A stretch of 64,000 nt of DNA. Source: Paraspadella gotoi. Its lineage: Eukaryota; Chaetognatha. A program made the translations under genes and the position numbers. Below are positions 51,304-63,936 of this stretch, in pieces. The notes under the pieces are model-generated. The model was not told the DNA's origin and searched no databases. It saw only the letters and a program-made list of their open reading frames with translations. Within the stretch, counting starts at the first letter, position 1. Each line of letters starts with the position of its first letter. The stretch lies in contig CM119264.1 of NCBI GenBank assembly GCA_051294375.1, positions 22,965,826-23,029,825 of the forward strand, read 5' to 3'.

Positions 51304-54300
51304 AAAGCAACCGCGAACAGGAGCCCAAGCCACACCACCGCGAGGAGAGTGGCCGCCCCCAAAGCACCGACCAGACACCGGACGAAGCGAGAGGAAAGAG
51401 GCGATTCTGAAGGAGAATGACATACTTGCCTGGTCTTGTAGACCGACAGTGCGTCATGAGACGAATCGCATCGGATCTGGCTGTGCGAAGGACTGCGGAC
51501 CCGGTCAAAAAGAAATATTTGATCCCAACCAGAGAATTTTCATTTAAATTTTCGTCACGAAAAAAATTTCATTTTTCTTGAGATTCATTTGGAAATATAA
51601 ACTTTCGAACGTTTTGAGATTTGATGAGGATAGTGGTTTTTGTGAGAGTGAGGAAGAGAGAGAGGAAAAGTGAAGAGAGAGACGTGAGAAGAGAAGAATA
51701 AGAGAAAGAGAGAGGAGAGAGTAAGAGCAGAGAGAAGAGAGAGAGGAGAGATGAAGAAAGAGGAAGGAAGGAAGAAAATAGAGAAGTTAGAGAAGAGAGA
51801 GAACAGCAGAAGTAAACGAGAAAGAGACAAAGACGCCTATGGTCTTTCCGTTCCCCTTTGCAGTCAAAGGAGAGAGAAAGATCGACGGTCCGGAGAGGAA
51901 ATTGAGTTGAGCTCAAACGAGAAAACCGTACTCTGAATCGCTCGAAACGGGACGGAAGTGAACGTGAAAAGGACTCTGCTGGAATGGGTATTCGTTGATG
52001 AGACTCACGGTCGTCTCACATGTGAACTTGTACTTCTCTCTTTTTTCCTTTACGTGGCGGTCGTTCTTTGCTCTCTCTCTCTCACGTATTTTTCTACTGT
52101 TTATCTTACACCCGATTCCTGAGCTGGCGATTCGGCGTTACCTTTACCCTCGCGCCTATACCAGGTTAATAAGTGTTCCGACCCTCGCACCAGTTACCGG
52201 TTGCGGGCGAATAACAATTCGGACAACTTTGCCACTTTAGCCCCAATGGTTCGGCCCATAGAGCAGCGATCCGAGGCGGATCGCGTATTCGGTGAATAAC
52301 GTTTTTACACGGTATACAAATGGAGTATCCGGTTTATTAATGGCCGAGGCTTTGATTATGCCTATATTGTTATTGTTATATTCTTTCTTGTCCCCATGGA
52401 CACAAAGGCTAAGTTATATAATTTAAAGTTTTTACTATCAATATTTTACACAAGTATTGTCAAAAATTTATTAGTAATAGGAATTAAAGTGATATTTTAA
52501 GAGAATTATAGTTGCGAGGATAAAAAAACTGTTTGTTATTATTATCTCGACAAGAAAACAATAAAGTAAAAGTGGACTGCCCCCGAGATGTCGAACAATA
52601 ATTAAAGTGGAAGATATAACCCTCATATATTTCGTCAGAATAAATGGAGTTGGGGATCGAATTAATAATGCACTAAAAAGGCACAAGTTCGAGCCGAATA
52701 CTTCTTTCTTATTCGGTGGAATCCGTCTGTAAGAGAGAAGAATGATAAAGCCTCATAAAGTAAATCTTTCTCTTGGGGCGTTTTATCGTTTAAAAAAATA
52801 ACTCATCGTTGTCATTCTTTGCTCTCTCTCCTCTCTCTATCTGACTCTCTTCATTTTCTATTTGTTTAATCACGAATTGCATCCAATCATTATTGATATA
52901 AATCGACATTTGTTCAGCATTTATTCTATTCTAATAAAATTTCAGATGTGAATATATTAAACACAATAAATAACCAGAAGACAAAACTAGCTGACAATCA
53001 CGGACAGAATAGATAAAGTGAAATTTAAATATTAATAAAAAGGATAGGATAGATACAAGTCTTGAAAAAGAAAAATACTACAGCGATCAAAAGTAAGAGC
53101 ATCCACGACAGAGATGAATTCAACTTGACGGAATTTTCAAAACATAGAAAAGAAAAGAAGAATGAGAGTTCAAAAAATGAATATTTAAAGACAAAACAAG
53201 TTCATTTACGTCCTATTCCGGATCCAGTCGAAGACAGCTAAAGAAATTGATTAAAAAAGATTTAAGTAACTATGATAGAGTCTCGAAGAAAGCAAGATGC
53301 GATTAACAAACTGATGTTATAGGCAAATCGCGAAGCGAGATTTGAGTTTACAGAAAATAAATGCAGTACAAATGAAGTATGAAGGACCGGTCGTCATTTA
53401 GTTATAGAAAGACGAGTTTCAAATCTTGATTTAACCGGCATTATAAGTTATCTACCGTTTGTCAATCTTGAGATAATATGAAATGAAATAATAAAATTAA
53501 TGATAGAGCACACGAATAAGAAATTCACAACAAATACGCTCGTCAACGTGCAAATTTAAACATGAAAGTAAAGAAAGAGCTTTTAAAAAATACAAAAGAC
53601 CCGCATGTGACCAAAGAAACTCATGGATTAACCGTGAAAAGCATGGATAAATATATAGAAATTTGCAAACAAAGTTAGGAAGTTGACAAAAGAAAATTTT
53701 AAATTGGAAAGATGACCTAAAAAGATTGGCTAGTCAGATTACCCAATAATGGAAGACGCAATATGACGGAGAGGAACACGCAGGAAACTGAAGAAAGAAA
53801 GAAAAAAAAAGAAACAGGAGAGCGAAAAGACCAAAAAAAAAGAGTAAACAAAAGAAGAAAAGAAAATCTATACCTCATAACTAAAAAGAAAGATAAAAGA
53901 AAGATCTGTACATCACTTAGAGAACCGGTTGCGGAAAACGTTCGCGGGACAAAAGGAAACGGGGTTAGACCACGCCGAAATTAGCAAAAATAATCGAATG
54001 GACGTTTACGAGATGCCGTAAGATAGAAGAGAGAATGAAGGTTAGAGAGATTAGAGAACAGATTGGAATTAGTCACGCAGTAACAACGATGACCTACCTC
54101 GATATTAGAGAGGAAGAGAGAAAGAGAGAGAGGAGACGAGAAAGAGAGAGAGAAAGACGAAAAGACGAGAGAGTAGTGAGAGCAATGTGAAAGAAGTTCA
54201 CACAGATTCTGCTTAGAGGCTCTCGGTCTGAAAAAAGACTGTAAGTTGCCGGCTCCCGAGTAAAAATCTCTTGATGATAGTCAGGCCAGATTGTTGAGTA

Positions 54301-57300
54301 GACCGGCAGTCCGAGCTCCCTTGCCGCCCTCGTTGTTTCTGCTGGACTGCACTGGAGAAGGCAGTGAAAGCTGTCATCGCATCTTCTCCCGATTCTGATT
54401 TCGCTCTCTCTCTCTCTACTGCTATTCTCTTTCATCTCTTCTTCTCTCTCTCTCTCTCTCTTTCTCTTCTCTCTCTCTCTCTTCTCTCTACTCTTCTTCT
54501 CTTCATCTTACTTATCTCTCTCTCATCATCTCTCTGTTTATTAAGCAAAAATAATAACAATTTAAATAAATATGTAATTCAAAACACTCTCATCGGTAAC
54601 AGTTACCATGATTTGAGATACATCATTTCGAATCGATCGTCTCCCGTCTAAAATGATGACTTTTGTNNNNNNNNNNNNNNNNNNNNNNNNNTGCGCTTTT
54701 ACGTTTTTATCGCGGAAATCATGGACTTTCGTTTCTGAGGCGAAAAGCGCTTTAAGGTAACGGTAAAGGCTAGGATAAAATAAGACGGGAAAGTTTGAGT
54801 AAGGAGCTGGAATTATCGGCCGGTGAAGTGAAATTGAGAGTTCCCATTGGTGTCGAGGGAACGTTTCTATGGGTGCGCTCCTCATGATCATTTGCAGTAG
54901 CAATCTTTGAAACTTAAATATAACACCATTTGAAATTGATTTACAATTTTTTCGTGGTTTTAGTGATTTAAAAATACAAATTATTATTACTATTAATTTA
55001 ATCTCGTGAGCGTCAGCGAATCTATAATTTGCACCCGTCACAGTTAAATTGTGCTTTCTTCATCTCCACCTCGTCTTTCCAGTCGAGGAAAAAGTTGCAG
55101 CGCGTAAAAATTTTCCGACGTCGAAAGATAAAAGTTTATCCCTCAGGAGAACCGCAATTCAGCTTTAATTTTGGAGCGGAACAGAAAGAAGGAAATAAGA
55201 ACAACAACAACGACGACAGAAAAACAACCAAGTAGACACTTTCTTTATTGGGAAGAAAATCGAGCGAAACGATTTCAATGTAGAACGAATAATAGGATCA
55301 ATAAGTTTTTATGTTTTGTTTCTTTATGATAAAAAAAATATACTTTTATTGTAAAAAACAAAATGGAATCCATTTTGTTTGAGTTTCTTTATCATGAAAA
55401 AAAATACATTGTTATTGTAAAAACAAAATGAGAATCCTTTTGTTTTGAGTCCTTTCTTTATCATGAAGAAAAACAACTTGATATGGGCTTTGTTTTTCAC
55501 GTGGATGCGCGACAATGGAGACCGAAAATCTGAGGCGTCTCTCTCGGGGGAAAAAAACGAGATTTTAGAATATCTCATAATTCGAAAATGATTCTTGTTC
55601 CAAAGGAACTGAATCTGTAAAAGAAGGAGAAGGGGAAAGGAGAATGAAGAAGGGAAAGGGGAAGGAGGCAACAAAGGGGAATAAGGGGTGGGACATTGGA
55701 GGAGGGACAGGCAGAATGAGCAGAGACATCGAGTAGAGAGAGAGAGAACAATCTAAATGTAATGGAAGGAACAAATAAGTCAGAAACAAATATTATTTGT
55801 GAAAGGATGATAGATGAATGATGAAAATAAATAGAATAGAAATGAGATAAATAAAAAAATAAGAATAATATAAATAAATAAAATAAATAAATGAAATAAT
55901 AATAAATAATAATAATAAATAAAGTATAAATAAATAAATAAATAAATAATAAAAATAGCAACACCAATAATAAACAAAATGAAAATTAAGAAATAAATAA
56001 TCGGAAAAGTGAAAATAGTCACTACCAAACATCTAATTTTGTGAATAGCGTAAGAATGTTGCCTGGTATGGTTAAATAGTGTATAATTATATTTCTTTCA
56101 GTGCTCTCAAAGGTTTTTTTACTTGTCATAATTGTGCTGTTGTCTTAAGTCCATTTAGGTGATACCTTATTGGTCCAGCCAAAAAAAATTACCATTTTTT
56201 TTCTGACAGATCTTCTTTGGACGTCAGCAACAAACCCTTAAAGGCAAACTAAAAGAAGAAAAAAATAGACAGAGTATGACATGTGGAAGAGAAAAAAAGT
56301 GGAGAGTTTGAAAAACAAAGGACGAGTCAAAAGGTCCGTTATTGGAGTCAAGAGAAAAGAAGAAAAAGAGGAAAATATTGAAATAGGGAAAAGACAATAT
56401 ACAATGATATCAGCTTCAAAAAGGACACAAGAAAAAAAACAATGAGAATAAACAAGGATGAAAGAAAAAAAATAAGTAGGGAGGAGGAAAAAATGTCAGA
56501 GAATTGCCTTCATGATTCGTCTTCTTTATACAGATAATTCCGTCGTCGTCGTTTTCTTCGTCATCGTCTTTATTATAGTTTTTATTCGTAGTTCTCCGGT
56601 TGTTTTTCGTCGTTTTTGTCGTCGTTTTCGTCGTCGTTTTCCCGGTTTATTGAACAGACAAAAGAGACGAAATATCGTTTTATTGCTTTTCATTTTCGCC
56701 CCGCGATTTTTCTTTTTTTTTTTCCCGGATATTTTGTTCATCAGACGAGATGTGACGTCATTTTGTGTCACGTGACGTCGTTTTTTTGTCACATTATTGC
56801 AAATAACTTCTCTGGAAAGACGACGCTCTATTCCGGCGAAATTAATAAATAGCTAATGGAAAAAAAAAGATAAAAGTAAAAGAATAGGAATGTTTTTTAA
56901 GGTAATATCCTTATTATGAATTCAGTGAATCAAGCGGGTGGGTGTTTGATATACTTTGCTTGAAAATTAATAGTTTTCTAACGAGCTAACCAGCATTGTT
57001 TAAAAGTTTAAAATACTCCTCATCCATAACCAAATTTTTATGTTACCTTTTAACAGAGATAATGATGACAAAACAAAATATTAGGAGCATGTACCAAAAC
57101 ATGTGTATATGAAACGTATCAACGTAAAAAAAATGATTAAATAAGAATATATTGATAACAGAGACACATTTTTTTTTTCGAATCAAGAATGTGGTTCTTC
57201 TCGCCGGTTGAAGCAGAAGTTGGGGAACTCCATATCTCGAATTAGGAGTAAGAAATATGACCCTGGGAAAGGGAGGAGGAGGAGGAGGAGGAGGAGGAGG

Positions 57301-57900
57301 CGGAGGAGGAAGAAGAAGAAGAAAAGGAGTGGGAGCCGTGGGGGTTATCGATCTATGGTAAGGCGGTTGGGGTCAGGGGTTGCGGATGATCTATTCCTGG
57401 AGGGAGAGGGCGTAACCCGAGCGTTTATAGTATTTGTGTCCGCGGCGGAGAGGGAGGCATAGATATTACCTCGATTAAGTTAAGATAAAGTTAAATTTTG
57501 GCCCAGGATTATTTTATAGAAAAGAAAAGTCGGAGGTGAGTTCCTTCGAGAAATGAATTTCCGGCGATGGAATGATTTGATAAACAAAACAACAAAATAA
57601 AAACACATAGAATACTGAAGTTCGTCTGGCGAACAGTTAATTTGATTTTTGCAAATAAACAAAATTGGTATATATATATATTTAGATGTAAATTAAATGT
57701 TACCTTGAAGCACTAAAAAGTAAAGTTCAGAAATGACAGACAAGTAAATAAAAATAAGACAAATAAGCTTGCTTTCCATTTACTAAACTAGCTTGGGTTT
57801 TCGCCCGGAGGCCAAACGAGTAGTTTTCTCAATTCATCATCGCCCGAATCTTTGAAAAAAGGAAAAAAAGGAAAAAGATTTCACGCTCCTCATCTGCGGA
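51304..57900. other. Intergenic, AT-rich, no clear gene
   Basis: G/A-rich 51640-51800, C/T-rich 54400-54540, a 25-N gap at 54667-54691, TAAA-type AT repeat at 55845-55960 and (GGA)n at 57267-57320. A short frame around 53706-53760 looks like the tail of a LINE reverse transcriptase but has a stop. Confidence 0.5.
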
Positions 57901-57937
<37 letters not shown>

Positions 57938-57951
57938 CCCCCTTCCTCTCT

Positions 57952-57994
<43 letters not shown>

Positions 57995-58096
57995 TCAAGA
58001 ATCTGCGCCACTTCCGGTTTTTCCGACCGCGAACACGAGACGTGCGCCGACTCACGAAACGAGTTTATGGATCCGTAATACGCCGACTCTCTCTCT

Positions 58097-58169
<73 letters not shown>

Positions 58170-58423
58170 TTTCTTCATCTTAACTTCCATCTCGCTGCCT
58201 CCTTTCTTCTCCATTTCAAACGGATTACTGCTTAAGATGCAATGAAACGAATTTATAAAAAGTTGGGGACATTGAGGGAGACATGAGAGAGAGGGGAGAA
58301 GGGAGAGAGGAGAAAGAGAGGGGAGAAAGGGAGTGAAAGAAAGTGAAAGAGAAAAAAGAAAGAGAGAAAAGGGGGGAGAAGAGAGACGAGAGGAGAGAGA
58401 GAGAGAGGGAGAGAAGACGAAGG

Positions 58424-58459
<36 letters not shown>

Positions 58460-58560
58460 AAACAGACAGAGAGAGAGACAGAGACATAGACAGAGTGAGA
58501 GAGAGAAGAAAAGAAAGAGAGAGAGACACAGACAGAGAGAGAGAGTGAAAGAAAGCGATT
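57901..58560. repeat. CT and GA microsatellite cluster
   Basis: (CT)n at 57903-57990 and 58087-58163, then (GA)n on the same strand at 58280-58560, an opposed pair that could fold back. Confidence 0.9.
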
Positions 58561-58844
58561 TCATATCTTTGTCGATCGTGCGGATCACGATGGAAATAAA
58601 CCCTTTTTTTTCCTTTTCTATTCTGTTTTCTTTTTTGGTCCAAATTTCTTTCATTCGCCTCCATCATCCTCACCAAACTTCTCCCTTTTCCTCCCCCGTC
58701 TCTTACATAATTCACAAAAATTCCCCGCTTCACTGTATTTTTTAAACTTCTAAATTTTTTGCCCCAAACTTTTTTTTAAATTCGTCCCTTTTCGGTTGCT
58801 TCACTTAACCCCCTCCTTTCGACTAGCAATTTAAATCTTTTTTC

Positions 58845-59025
58845 ATTAATTCAATAAATAAGTTATCTTGACTCCTGACTTGGGAAAGGCTTTGGTGAGT
58901 TAAGGTTTCCATCCATCTTACAAGATGATAACACTCTAAGATTTAAATAAAGACTTTTACAGTATAGCTTATTAACTTCAAGAGTAATTTGATTCCCAAG
59001 ATATGAAATATTATAGTATCTTCCT
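58845..59025 (+). repeat. Dispersed repeat family, copy 3 (intergenic)
   Basis: The same order of blocks as copy 1 (AATAAATAAG, TATCTTGA, GGCTTTGGTG, CATCTTACAAGAT), but more diverged and far from any gene. Confidence 0.6.
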
Positions 59026-62000
59026 CAAATTTATCTCCACTACGTGCTTTTAAAAAACTCTTGTTTACTATCTGTCTCTTTTTTTTTAATTCAAATCTGC
59101 AATCAGTTTTATGTTTTTTTCTTTATTCTTATTCTTTCTCCTTTTCTCCCCATTTTTTTCCCTCTCAAAATCTTCGCCCTAAATTCTTTCCTAATTCTCT
59201 TTTCCTTTTGACAAAATGAATTTACTTTCTAGTTTTTTTTGTTTTTTTGTTTTCAATTTTCAAAAAAGATTTTCTTAATTTCCTATTTCCTTATTTAAAT
59301 TTTCATCCTAGTTCGAAATAATATTTTTTTAATAAATTTATTACCAATTTTTCCATTTTAATTGAATTAATTTCAGGCGGTTATTAACGCCTGGCTGCTT
59401 ATACTCCTTTTGTGATGCGTCAGGCGAATCTTTTTCCCGCGGGAAAAACTTCGCTTTCAACTTTGTTACCCACTCGTCGTCTGTCTCGTTGTCGTCTACA
59501 ACGTTTTCGTCGTCGTCTTTATCGTTGTTGCCGTCTTCGTCGTCGTCGTTGTCGTCTTCGTCGTCGTCTTCATCGTCTTCATCTTGCCAATGCAAGAACG
59601 GAGCAACCCGGTGATGGTTGCAGAGAAAGCCACGAGTGCTAAGCAAAAAACTTCAATATATACCTGCAGGTCCTGCATCGCAAAATATTTCTAAAAACAT
59701 TTGCAAAAGTATTATTTCTATTTATAATTTCGTCGCTAAGCGATCTTTTTAAAAAACGCTCGCTAAAAATACCCGAATTCTTTTTTTTCCAAATTCCCTT
59801 TTATTACCCTTGTCGCAGTCGTTGTTGTTGTTGTAGTTGTTGTTGGGGTCGTTTTGTCGGCGTCAGAAGCGTTGCCCTCGTTTTCACTTTTGTCATTGTC
59901 GTCTTTTTCCCCGTCGAAACAGATTTGTTTTCGTTCAATTTTTAAGATTGTAATCGTTCTGAAGTGCATTACCCTTCATTTCTAAAAACCACGTTGATAT
60001 CTCGCATTTATTATCACGAGATGCTACTATTGTCACTCTGCTTAATGTCATCAACATCGTTGTTGTCGTCTTCTTCGTCGTTATCGTCGTCGTCGTCGTC
60101 GTTGTCGACATAGTTGTCTTGTTCGTCTTCCTTCTTTCTCATTTTTTTCCACGTCATCAATTCCCAGGGGTCGTTTCCCCTTAAGTCTACCTTCCCCTCC
60201 GCTTACCTTACCTCCATTCACGCTCCCTACCTCACCCCGACCAATCGCCCACGACTCCTCACTCGCCAGAGACACGCCTCGATGGCGCCAAAACAGACGG
60301 AGGCTCGAACAATGAAAAAAAAAAGAAAATTATTAAAAAAAAAAAAGAAAATTATTAAAAAAAAAGAAAACATCCTTCGACAAAAAAAAAGAAGAAATTT
60401 AAAAAGGGAAAAAATATAAAGGAAAAAAGAGAAAATGGAAAGAAAGAAAAAAAAACAGAGAGAAAGAAAAAATCGGGCAAAAAAAAAAAGATAAGAAAGA
60501 AAGAATGGAAAGAAAAACTGTTTACTGTTTACCATCGGTCGCCATAGTAACGCGATCCGCGTCGCCGCTCATCCCGGATGCAGATCACGTAAACAGCGGG
60601 CGGTGGGCGCCGGGCGGAGACGGGCAGGGGGCCGCGCGGGGCTGAAATGGGGAAGGGCGAGAGGCCAGGGGCCAGGACGAGCCTGACGGGCTGGGCCGCG
60701 AGAGGCCACGTGAAGACGGGCATGGCCGAGGGCAGATCAAGGAACCGCGGAATTGGGAAGACATGGAAAAGGGAAGTAAAAGAGAAAGAGGAAACGAAAA
60801 GACCAAATTTTGTATGTCAAATTTATCCTTGATTTAACTATCTAAACATATATTTTTCTTTTACGTTGATTTGGCACTTTTATCAATCATAAAAAGGGAC
60901 GTTATTAAAATTATTTTTCGTCTATTAGGAAATTATTAGAAAATCGATTTGAGAAGTCAATCTTTTCGTGTCACCGAATCTGATTAATACTTCAGTGAAG
61001 GCAATCCATTGGTGATAAATAGGCAACGGCAACTGCTTGTGATGCCCCAGACGCTGAACATCTTAGCGTCGTGAGCGGGATCAAGACTTTCGGACACTCC
61101 GCGGTCTCACAGGCTGTTTTTAAGCAAAGCCGCGAGTTGGAACCGAACCCGGTGTTAGCCTACTTGCCTCGTAGGCAGCGAAGGGAGGCTGCGGCAAATA
61201 CGTGAGGCGGTCCTCCTTTAACTACCGACACAAACCAGAAATAAAACTGCAGCCGAGAGAGTAAGTGTTAGGATTATAATTATTAAATTTTATAATATAA
61301 TTTTTATTGATATGGTGAAATGAGTACAGAAGATGAATTGGGAAAAAGTAAAAGGAAAAGAAAAAGGAAAAAGAAAAGGAAAAAAAACCGACGATGTGAT
61401 GTTTACGACGGAAAATCCGGGCAAAGTGGGTCAAATGCCTGAGGAAAAGGAGTAGAAAAGGAGGAAGAGGAGAAAAGAGAAGAAGAGAGAAGATAAACCT
61501 TTTCTTTTTCCTCTTCCTCCTCCTTCCTTCCTCCTTTCTTTTTACTTCTCATCTCTCCTCCTCTTTTCTCATTTTTCCTCTCCCCCTCCCTTCTCCCTCT
61601 GCCCACCCGATTTTCTAAATTATAATCAATAATTACCAATTCTTCAAATGTCTAATGTTGCTTTTCATATGTATTCAACAATCCCTTAAACCTTTTCACG
61701 TCAATCATTAATCGCCAATCACTCAATATGCACTCAATAATCGCCAATCATCAATGGCCTTATTGCTCAATCGAACTTTCTTCCTAAAAAAGCCTCTAAA
61801 AGCTTCGATGTGACTTTTAGCCTCAGACGATTATTCAAGAAACTGGGTCGGATTTTCAAGTTGTTTCTCCACGCGAAGACGATAACGGTGATGATGACGA
61901 TTACGATTACGACGACGACGACGACGACGACGACCTTTACGAAGCTCAAGAAGACGACCAAGTTGACGAATAATTCGACCACGCTGTGACGAAAATGATG

Positions 62001-62113
62001 ACGACGACGGTGAAAACGTGGACGACGACGACGACGACAACGACGACGACGACAACGACCTTTACGAAGCTCAAGACAACGAACAGAATGACGATTAATT
62101 CGACAACGCCGAG

Positions 62114-62145
<32 letters not shown>

Positions 62146-62939
62146 TGCAGACAACGACAGAGAAGACGACGACGACGGCGCCGCTGTTCCTTTTATAAAA
62201 CAAAGGTGATTCGTCTCCATTCGCTCGTGGCCTTTTGGCTGCGAATTACGACCACATCGACGCCACGACGACAAAACGCCTCAGCGAACCGCGCCACGCC
62301 AAGCTCACCTCGCATCTAGCCACGTCAACTAACGCCAAAACGGCGCCACTCGCACGCGTCTTGTCTTATCGGAACTCGCGGGTCACGTGATCCAAAACCC
62401 ACGTGACGCGACGTCACGACCCGAAGACCTCGAGACGTTTTTCTCTCACGCGCGAAATTGCACCGAGTGGCAAAGTGAGACGGCAAAGTGAGACGGCGGA
62501 GAAGAGACGAGAGGCGATGGGAAGAAACTGGCGTCGGAAAGTGGCAACGGGACAAATGGCATCGAGTTATGGCGTCGGAAAGTGGCAACGGGACAAATTG
62601 CATCGAGTTATGGCGCAGAGATAGACGGATGGACGGATGGACTGACAAACGATGAGTAATGGAGTGATATGGTAGTTGGATATTAAAAGAGGGTCTTTTA
62701 AAGCGTTTAGAAAGTGTTAAAGCTTAAAAATTAAAGCAGACATGACATGACATTACATGACATGACATGACTAAAAAAATGTTTTGCCCATGTATTTATT
62801 CTGTCTTTTATTCTTGATAGTTTTAGGAATTTCTGAAGGCGGCGCAGGCAGTCCCTTAGTTTTGAGATTTTTTTCTGTCTCAACAAATGAGCAACCAACT
62901 ATCGGCAAATTTTATGCATTTTTAACGTAAGTGGGACAG
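59026..62939. other. Intergenic, trinucleotide repeats
   Basis: (GTC)n at 59490-59590 and 60060-60110. A GC-rich patch at 60560-60740. A GAC-rich block at 61905-62180 in which a unit of about 125 bases (TTTACGAAGCTCAAGA...) occurs twice. A 41-bp tandem (GCGTCGGAAAGTGGCAACGG...) occurs twice at 62532-62613. A CATGA tandem at 62743-62773. Confidence 0.6.
60533..60641 (-). CDS. Weak candidate exon, minus strand
   Basis: GC-rich open frame between a CCATTTCAG acceptor and a CGATG|GTAAAC donor, 36 residues ending ICIRDERRRGSRYYGDRW. The Cys followed by G-x-x-Y-x-G-D-x-W faintly recalls the start of a von Willebrand C module. No partner exon found; may be chance. Confidence 0.2.
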
Positions 62940-63025
62940 ACATACCGACCGTCCGACGGTCCGACTGACCGACCGAAAAGTGACTTATAGAGTTGATCCG
63001 CGAGTACTCGCGGCGCAACTAAAAA
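62940..63025 (+). repeat. Hairpin-tailed repeat, copy 2
   Basis: GACCG/GACTGACC repeats, then AAAAGTGACTTATAG, then a hairpin (62991-63020, AGTTG...CAACT around CCGCGAG/CTCGCGG), then AAAAA. The stem bases differ from copy 1 but pairing is kept. Confidence 0.6.
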
Positions 63026-63712
63026 GTGCGAAAGAATTAACTATTATTACAAATGAAATTATAAAGGTCGAAAACGAATGACATCCCACTGGTAAAATCT
63101 TTTAGGCGAAGGAGATTTGAATGAGATTAAGACAGAAAACGAATGGTAAACAGGAAGCAAAAATAACTGAATGAATAAGAAATGAGTAGAGGCAAGAAAA
63201 AAAAATAAAATGAAAATATGAGGAAGATTTGTTATTGATTCACGAGGAAAGCGAAAAAAATAGGTTAATGAATAAAGATTCCTGATTTAGAGTTTCATGG
63301 AAGAATGATTTTTTATTTTTTATTCAAATCAATTGAAGTCTATTAAGGGGACCCAGTGATAAAAATGATATCATAAGAAGAAGGGAGGGAAGACGACGAG
63401 GTAAAAGGAGAGGAGGGTGTTGCGAAAGAGAGAATAGAACCGAGGAATAAATGGAGAGGGAGCCCGGGACGTGTGACTGTGTTTAAAAAGAAGAGAATGA
63501 AAGAAGAAACGAGAAAAAAAGTACAAAAAATGATTAAGGAAAGAAGAAGATTATTGAAGGCCGATTATGGTTGTCTCGTCGGTCGTTGTTGTCGTCGTTG
63601 ATTGTTCCCTGCGCCGCATCTGCGTCCTTCCACCCGCGACATTCACATAAAATTGAGGCGAAATGAAAAAATTATGCGACTCGAAGGACAATCATCTCCT
63701 TTCCAGTCAAAA

Positions 63713-63745
<33 letters not shown>

Positions 63746-63759
63746 GTCTTTTCTCTTTA

Positions 63760-63806
<47 letters not shown>

Positions 63807-63885
63807 TTCCTTATTTTTCCTTTTTTGCCAAGGGAAAGGAGAGAGAGAAAGAGAGACGAGAGAGAGAGAGAGAGAGGAGAGAAGG

Positions 63886-63928
<43 letters not shown>
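63713..63928. repeat. (CT)n followed by (GA)n, fold-back microsatellite
   Basis: CT-rich 63713-63807 and GA-rich 63838-63928 are near-complementary, around a short unique loop with TTTTTGCCAAGGG. The stem could exceed 80 bp. Confidence 0.85.

Positions 63929-63936
<8 letters not shown>

Noticed and set aside
51225-51508. GC-rich frames on both strands near 51.3 kb
   Set aside because: Low-complexity product of the GC-rich repeat at the element end; no domain or splice sites.
55565-56032. Hydrophobic Tyr/Ile/Phe-rich minus-strand frames
   Set aside because: They read a TAAA-type AT repeat (55845-55960); not a membrane protein.
59341-59646. Minus-strand acidic frame of about 100 residues
   Set aside because: The acidic core is a (GTC)n trinucleotide array read in one frame. 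The ends show no domain and no convincing splice sites.
61030-61215. Possible tRNA or tRNA-derived SINE
   Set aside because: A B-box-like GGTTCGGTTCC and a CCTAC/GTAGG stem exist on the minus strand, but no T stem or acceptor stem closes and the loop lacks the expected T33.
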